A stretch of 8,960 nucleotides of DNA, taken from assembly GCA_015233705.1 (NCBI GenBank), contig JADFXE010000050.1, positions 1-8,960 on the forward strand. The letters run 5' to 3'. Under the pieces are notes generated by a model. It was not told the DNA's origin and ran no database searches. It was given only the letters and a program-made list of their open reading frames with translations. Below are positions 5,120 to 8,960 of this stretch, piece after piece. How positions within the stretch are numbered: the first letter of the stretch is position 1; each line of letters starts with the position of its first letter. This DNA comes from Candidatus Omnitrophota bacterium. Lineage in GTDB: Bacteria > Omnitrophota > Koll11 > Zapsychrales > Fredricksoniimonadaceae. Position numbers and translations under genes: made by a program.

Positions 5120-7417
5120 ATGTTCCCGAAATGGACAATACCTAAAATTTCATTCACCCGTCCGCCAGCGCACGTCTTTCTTCCGGCTGTTATCTTCCTA
5201 ATTGGAATTCTTCTGACCGGTTTCTTGTTTCTGTTTGCCGAAGATAATGCCGCACGGCTCATGGGGAACTTCTTCCAGCGGGCGGCCAATATCCGTTCCG
5301 AGGAGGTCAATGACCGTTTTCATGAAGTGGCCCTGGAGTTTGATTCTTTGAAGTTGCTCTTTGCCGAACTGGGATCAGTCAAGGAATCCGGATTCCAGCG
5401 GTTTGTGCGTCCCTACCTCTCACATGCCAATGATGTTCTGTCGGCCTTCTGGATCGCCCGGGTTCCCCAGGATAAACGCCAGGAATTTGAAGACCTTTGG
5501 TCGTCTCAGGACAGGCCTTTTCAGATCCGCGATCTTATTTCCCAGAATGCCGCTGCTGTTGCCCCGCCAGGAGAGATGTATTATCCCCTGATGCTTATTG
5601 AGCCGGTCGATGCCAGGCTTTTGGGCGCTGATCTGGGTAATGACCGTGGCATGCGGAATCTCTTTAATGCGATTGATTCAGCCAATGGAAAGCCAACGGT
5701 CTTTCCGTTCACCTGGCCATTGGGAAAAGAAGGGCGGCCGTATTGTTTCGTTTCGTCCACATCTGTTCTTAAAAATGAACTCGCTGACGTCCCGGGGCAG
5801 GTCGCATTCGGCGGGTACCTTGCCTTGGTGATCGATCTGGATAAGATTCTCTCGTCCTCGCTCTTTGACAATTTTCCCAACGGGATGAGGGCTGAATTCT
5901 ACGATGTCTCGGCTTCACCGTCATCGTTGCTTTTTTATGTTCATCCTTCGCGCCGGGGGGCTGGCGGTTCTTTTTTGGATATCTTCTTCCCGTCGGTTCC
6001 GCCGTATGGACGTGTCCTTTACCTGGGAGACCGGCGGTTCCTGTTCGTTGTCAGCGCAACTCCGGAATATTTCCAATCTTTTTATCTACCGGTGTACTGG
6101 TTCTTTTGGCCGCTGGGCGTTTTATTAACCTTTTTCTTTTCTTTTTACACTTATCGGCTTCTGGCAGAAAGGTCGCTGGCTGAAAAGGCCGTCTCCCAGA
6201 AGGCATCAGATCTGATCAGGAATGAACAGCAGCTGTCCACCACGTTGCATTCCATTGGCGACGGATTGATCACTCTGGATAATGACAGGTTGATCACGCG
6301 GATGAATCCTGTTGCTGAGAAACAGACCGGCTGGCGAGCCCAGGACGCGATCGGGCGCCCCTTGGGAGATGTTTTTCGGGTCATTCATGAGGAGTCGCGC
6401 GAACCTCTTCTGAATAATATCCACGGCATCCTGAAGGCAACCGAGGGAGTGCGTTCCACGGATCCTGTTCTTCTGATCTCCCGAGATGGCCGGGAGGTTC
6501 CCATTAGTTATAATTTCTCCGCTATACTCGATGAGAATAAACGGGCACTGGGGGCTGTGCTGGTCTTTCATAACATCACCGAGGAAAGGCAGGCCTCAAA
6601 GGCCCTTTTGGACAGTGAACAGAAATTCCGTTCTTTTTTCATCAACATGAACGAAGGCGTGGCCCTGCACCGGCTGGTCTACGGGCGTAACGGCCTTCCG
6701 GTCAACTACATCATCACAGACGTCAATCCGCGTTATGAGCAGATCACGGGCCTGTCCCGGGAGCAGGTTATCGGAAAGCTGGCCACCGACGTTTACAAAA
6801 CCCCGGCGCCGCCGTATCTTGAAGACTATATCAAGCCGCTCAGCACCGGCCAGCCGTGGACGTTCACGACCTTCTTCGCTCCGATGAAGAAGCATTTTCA
6901 TATCTCGGTCATTTCCTATACGCCCAATACGTTTACCACAGTCTTTTCTGATATTACTCAGGAAAAGCTCCATGAGGCGCAGTTGCAGGAAAGCCGTGAA
7001 AAGATCGCCAGTATCCTGCGTGGTGCGCCGGTGGGGATTGTCGTAATTCGTAATCGCGTTCTTATTGAAATGAACGAGAAATTCTGCGAGACCGTTGGCT
7101 ACACCCGTGATGAGCTTGCCGGTAAATCCACCCGAATGCTTTATCCCAGTGAAGAAGAATATGAACGTGTCGGGCGGGAGCTTTACGGCGAATTGGCCCG
7201 CCAGGGCGGCCGTTCCGTTGAAGCGAGAGTTGTCCGCAAGAACGGGCAGATCCTGACTGTCCTTCTTAACATCACGCCTTTGGATGTTTCCCGTCCTCAG
7301 GAAGGGGCGATCTTCACGATCCTTGACATTACCGCAATGAAGCAGGCGGAAGAAGCACAGAAGCGGGAGCGGAACGTGCCCAAAAATACCTGGATATCGC
7401 CGGGATCATGTTTGTAG
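5120..7417 (+). CDS. CHASE-PAS-PAS-PAS membrane sensor, N-terminal part of a frameshifted GGDEF-EAL protein
   Basis: This is the sensory half of a membrane c-di-GMP signalling protein. A first membrane helix (about 18-40) and a second (about 324-346) bracket an extracytoplasmic CHASE domain of roughly 60-290, recognised by AFWIARVP (109-116), YYPLMLIEP (154-162) and LGADLGNDRGMR (168-179). CHASE domains bind small external ligands. Three cytoplasmic PAS domains follow: about 371-490, 501-613 and 623-740. The first two end in the usual DIT/NIT-type linker (HNITEERQ, SDITQEK), and the third ends in LDITAMKQAEEAQ. After residue 750 the reading becomes unrelated (RNVPKNTW...) and stops at 7415-7417, because one base is missing near 7370; the true continuation lies in the next frame. 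The ATG at 5120 comes directly before the first helix; the upstream ribosome-binding site is weak. On its own this product would have no output domain. Confidence 0.85.
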   Translation: MFPKWTIPKISFTRPPAHVFLPAVIFLIGILLTGFLFLFAEDNAARLMGNFFQRAANIRSEEVNDRFHEVALEFDSLKLLFAELGSVKESGFQRFVRPYLSHANDVLSAFWIARVPQDKRQEFEDLWSSQDRPFQIRDLISQNAAAVAPPGEMYYPLMLIEPVDARLLGADLGNDRGMRNLFNAIDSANGKPTVFPFTWPLGKEGRPYCFVSSTSVLKNELADVPGQVAFGGYLALVIDLDKILSSSLFDNFPNGMRAEFYDVSASPSSLLFYVHPSRRGAGGSFLDIFFPSVPPYGRVLYLGDRRFLFVVSATPEYFQSFYLPVYWFFWPLGVLLTFFFSFYTYRLLAERSLAEKAVSQKASDLIRNEQQLSTTLHSIGDGLITLDNDRLITRMNPVAEKQTGWRAQDAIGRPLGDVFRVIHEESREPLLNNIHGILKATEGVRSTDPVLLISRDGREVPISYNFSAILDENKRALGAVLVFHNITEERQASKALLDSEQKFRSFFINMNEGVALHRLVYGRNGLPVNYIITDVNPRYEQITGLSREQVIGKLATDVYKTPAPPYLEDYIKPLSTGQPWTFTTFFAPMKKHFHISVISYTPNTFTTVFSDITQEKLHEAQLQESREKIASILRGAPVGIVVIRNRVLIEMNEKFCETVGYTRDELAGKSTRMLYPSEEEYERVGRELYGELARQGGRSVEARVVRKNGQILTVLLNITPLDVSRPQEGAIFTILDITAMKQAEEAQKRERNVPKNTWISPGSCL
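7361..7386 (+). other. Frameshift junction inside the sensor gene
   Basis: Upstream the reading is frame 2 (EEAQKRER...), and from 7375 the homologous sequence continues in frame 1 as RAQKYLDIAG, the typical opening of the next PAS domain. Adding one base within CGGAAC (7370-7375), for example restoring a GGG run like that in the nearby CGGGAG, gives an unbroken KRERERAQKYLDIAG. The frame-1 reading is open from 7327 to the window end, so the coding regions meet without loss of domain sequence. This points to a recent single-base deletion or a sequencing or assembly error. The nearby run of five A's does not form a standard -1 slippery heptamer. Confidence 0.85.
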
Positions 7418-8960
7418 CCTTGGATGTTGAAGGCCGGGTGACTCTGGTTAATAAGAAAGTCTGCGCGGTTACGGGTCGGAGCGAGAAGGAACTTCTGGGG
7501 CAGAGCTGGTTCGAATCTGTTGTCCCTGCACGGCTGCGGGCCGATGTCTTGACTGGTTTTTCGTCTTTGATCTCGGGGGAGATCCCTGGGGCAGAATATT
7601 TCGAGAACCCTGTTGTTGCCAAGAATGGCGAAGAACGGCTCATTGCCTGGCACAACATCATTTTGCGCGATGAAACGGGCAAGATTGTCGGAACGCTCAG
7701 TGCCGGTGAGGATATTACCGAACGCAAGCAGGTCGAGGCGGCCCTGCGCACAAATGAGGAAATGATCGCTCAGGAAAGAAATCTCCTCAGAACGCTCATT
7801 GATAACATGCCTGACAGCATTTACGTCAAGGACCTGGAAGGCCGCAAGATCCTGGTCAATAAGGCTGATCTGGAATTTATCGGGATCGACAGCGATCAGA
7901 AGGTTCTTGGGAAGACTGATGCTGATGTCTATCCGCTACCATTAGCAGAACAGTTCGCCCGGGACGATCGGGTTGTGCTCAACGGCCGGCCGATCATTAA
8001 CCGCGAGGAGTTTATTGAGAGCGTCTCGGGTCAGAAGCGCTGGCTACTGACGTCCAAGCTTCCTTTGAAGGACCTGCAGGGAAAACTCATCGGCCTGGTC
8101 GGTATCGGGCGGGATATCACGGAAAGAAAAAACCTGGAAGGCAAGCTCTTGACCATGGCGCATTACGATACCCTGACAGCGCTTCCCAACAGATCGCTCT
8201 TTTTGGAAAAGGCAAATACCGGAATCTTTCAGGCCAGGCGCAGCGGGAAGCAGTGCGCGATCATCTTTATTGACCTGGACCATTTCAAGGCCATTAATGA
8301 CACGCTCGGGCATTCGGTGGGGGATGAGCTTTTGAAAGACACCGCGGTCAGGCTGGCGGATTGTATTCGTGAATCAGATACGATTGCGCGTTTGGGTGGT
8401 GATGAGTTCACCGTCTTCCTGCCGGACCTGGAGGACGCGCAGTTGGCCCAGCAGGTGGCTGACCGTATCCGGGATAAATTTAATACACCAAGGCTCATTT
8501 CCGGCAATGACCTTTTCATCACAGGCAGCATGGGCATTGCAGTCTATCCCACGGATGGTGAGACACTGGAAGATCTTTTGAAGAACGCGGACACGGCCAT
8601 GTATGTGGCCAAAGAGGCTGGGCGCAACACCTATTGTTTCTTCAATCACGTGATGAACCAGAAGGCAGTGACCAAGATGCAGGTCGAGCGGGGTCTGCGC
8701 GAGGCTTTGAACCGCAATGAATTTCGCCTGTTCTATCAGCCGATCATCCGGATCACGGATAAGAAGATTCGCGGGTTTGAGGCGCTCATCCGCTGGTTCC
8801 GAACTGAAGGCGGGCTTGTTTTTCCCAATGAATTTATTCCAGTGGCTGAGGAGACGGGGCTCATCATTCCCATGGGAGAGTGGGTCCTGCGGCAGGCCTG
8901 TCGTTTCAATAAATCCCTGTTAGACGCGGGATTCGGGAATCTGATCATGTCGGTCAATAT
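7408..8960 (+). CDS. PAS-PAS-GGDEF-EAL c-di-GMP enzyme, C-terminal part of the frameshifted gene (runs off the window)
   Basis: This is the output half of the sensor begun at 5120. The frame is open from 7327, domain homology begins at 7375, and the first in-frame ATG is 7408, which falls inside a PAS domain; an independent start there would lose the first strand. Residues counted from that ATG: rest of PAS 4 (1 to about 110, ending GEDITERK), PAS 5 (about 125-240, ending GRDITERK), GGDEF domain (about 245-410) and the start of EAL (from about 430). The GGDEF domain has DTLTALPNR (254-262), FIDLDHFKAINDTLGH, the intact GGDEF motif (330-334) and an RESD I-site (321-324) five residues before it, so diguanylate cyclase activity with product inhibition is expected. 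The EAL part shows FYQP and EALIRW (458-463), as in active phosphodiesterases; the other catalytic residues lie beyond the window. The 3' end is cut by the window edge. Confidence 0.85.
   Translation, partial: MFVALDVEGRVTLVNKKVCAVTGRSEKELLGQSWFESVVPARLRADVLTGFSSLISGEIPGAEYFENPVVAKNGEERLIAWHNIILRDETGKIVGTLSAGEDITERKQVEAALRTNEEMIAQERNLLRTLIDNMPDSIYVKDLEGRKILVNKADLEFIGIDSDQKVLGKTDADVYPLPLAEQFARDDRVVLNGRPIINREEFIESVSGQKRWLLTSKLPLKDLQGKLIGLVGIGRDITERKNLEGKLLTMAHYDTLTALPNRSLFLEKANTGIFQARRSGKQCAIIFIDLDHFKAINDTLGHSVGDELLKDTAVRLADCIRESDTIARLGGDEFTVFLPDLEDAQLAQQVADRIRDKFNTPRLISGNDLFITGSMGIAVYPTDGETLEDLLKNADTAMYVAKEAGRNTYCFFNHVMNQKAVTKMQVERGLREALNRNEFRLFYQPIIRITDKKIRGFEALIRWFRTEGGLVFPNEFIPVAEETGLIIPMGEWVLRQACRFNKSLLDAGFGNLIMSVN

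Overview
The window (8,960 bp, moderately GC-rich, all genes on the + strand) looks like chromosomal DNA from an anaerobic, Gram-negative-type bacterium. The evidence is a ferredoxin-dependent 2-oxoacid oxidoreductase of the indolepyruvate class, an AMP-forming aryl-CoA ligase, and a large membrane-bound c-di-GMP sensor. Deltaproteobacterial, Omnitrophota or Nitrospirota-like lineages would fit, but nothing visible fixes the taxon. No tRNA, rRNA, CRISPR, IS element or phage gene was seen.

Region 1 (about 1-5033) reads as one metabolic cluster: iorA, a 260-bp gap, iorB, a phenylacetate-CoA ligase (paaK-like), a tandem-ACT protein and a TatD-family hydrolase. IorA/IorB interconvert aryl pyruvates and aryl-acetyl-CoA using ferredoxin. 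PaaK interconverts arylacetate and its CoA thioester. The ACT protein is a plausible amino-acid sensor for the set. Together they suggest aromatic amino acid breakdown to arylacetates or, run in reverse, arylacetate salvage into aromatic amino acids. iorB and paaK overlap by 4 bp, and the ACT and TatD genes are 3 bp apart. A near-consensus sigma70-type promoter lies so close to iorA that its mRNA would be leaderless or almost so.

Region 2 (5120 to the window end) is one very large sensory gene broken by a single-base frameshift near 7370. The first part encodes TM - CHASE - TM - three PAS domains. The second part, in the -1 frame, encodes two more PAS domains, a GGDEF domain with intact active site and I-site, and the start of an EAL domain that runs off the window. 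If the frameshift is a sequencing or assembly error, the product is a CHASE-PAS5-GGDEF-EAL c-di-GMP enzyme. If it is real, the gene is split or dead.

The most unusual points are: (a) the frameshift in the sensor gene; (b) matching AT-rich, Fur-box-like palindromes in front of both iorA and the sensor gene; (c) the non-coding-looking iorA-iorB gap, which holds nested inverted repeats and a strong Shine-Dalgarno sequence not attached to any real gene. None of these amounts to a clearly new biological system.
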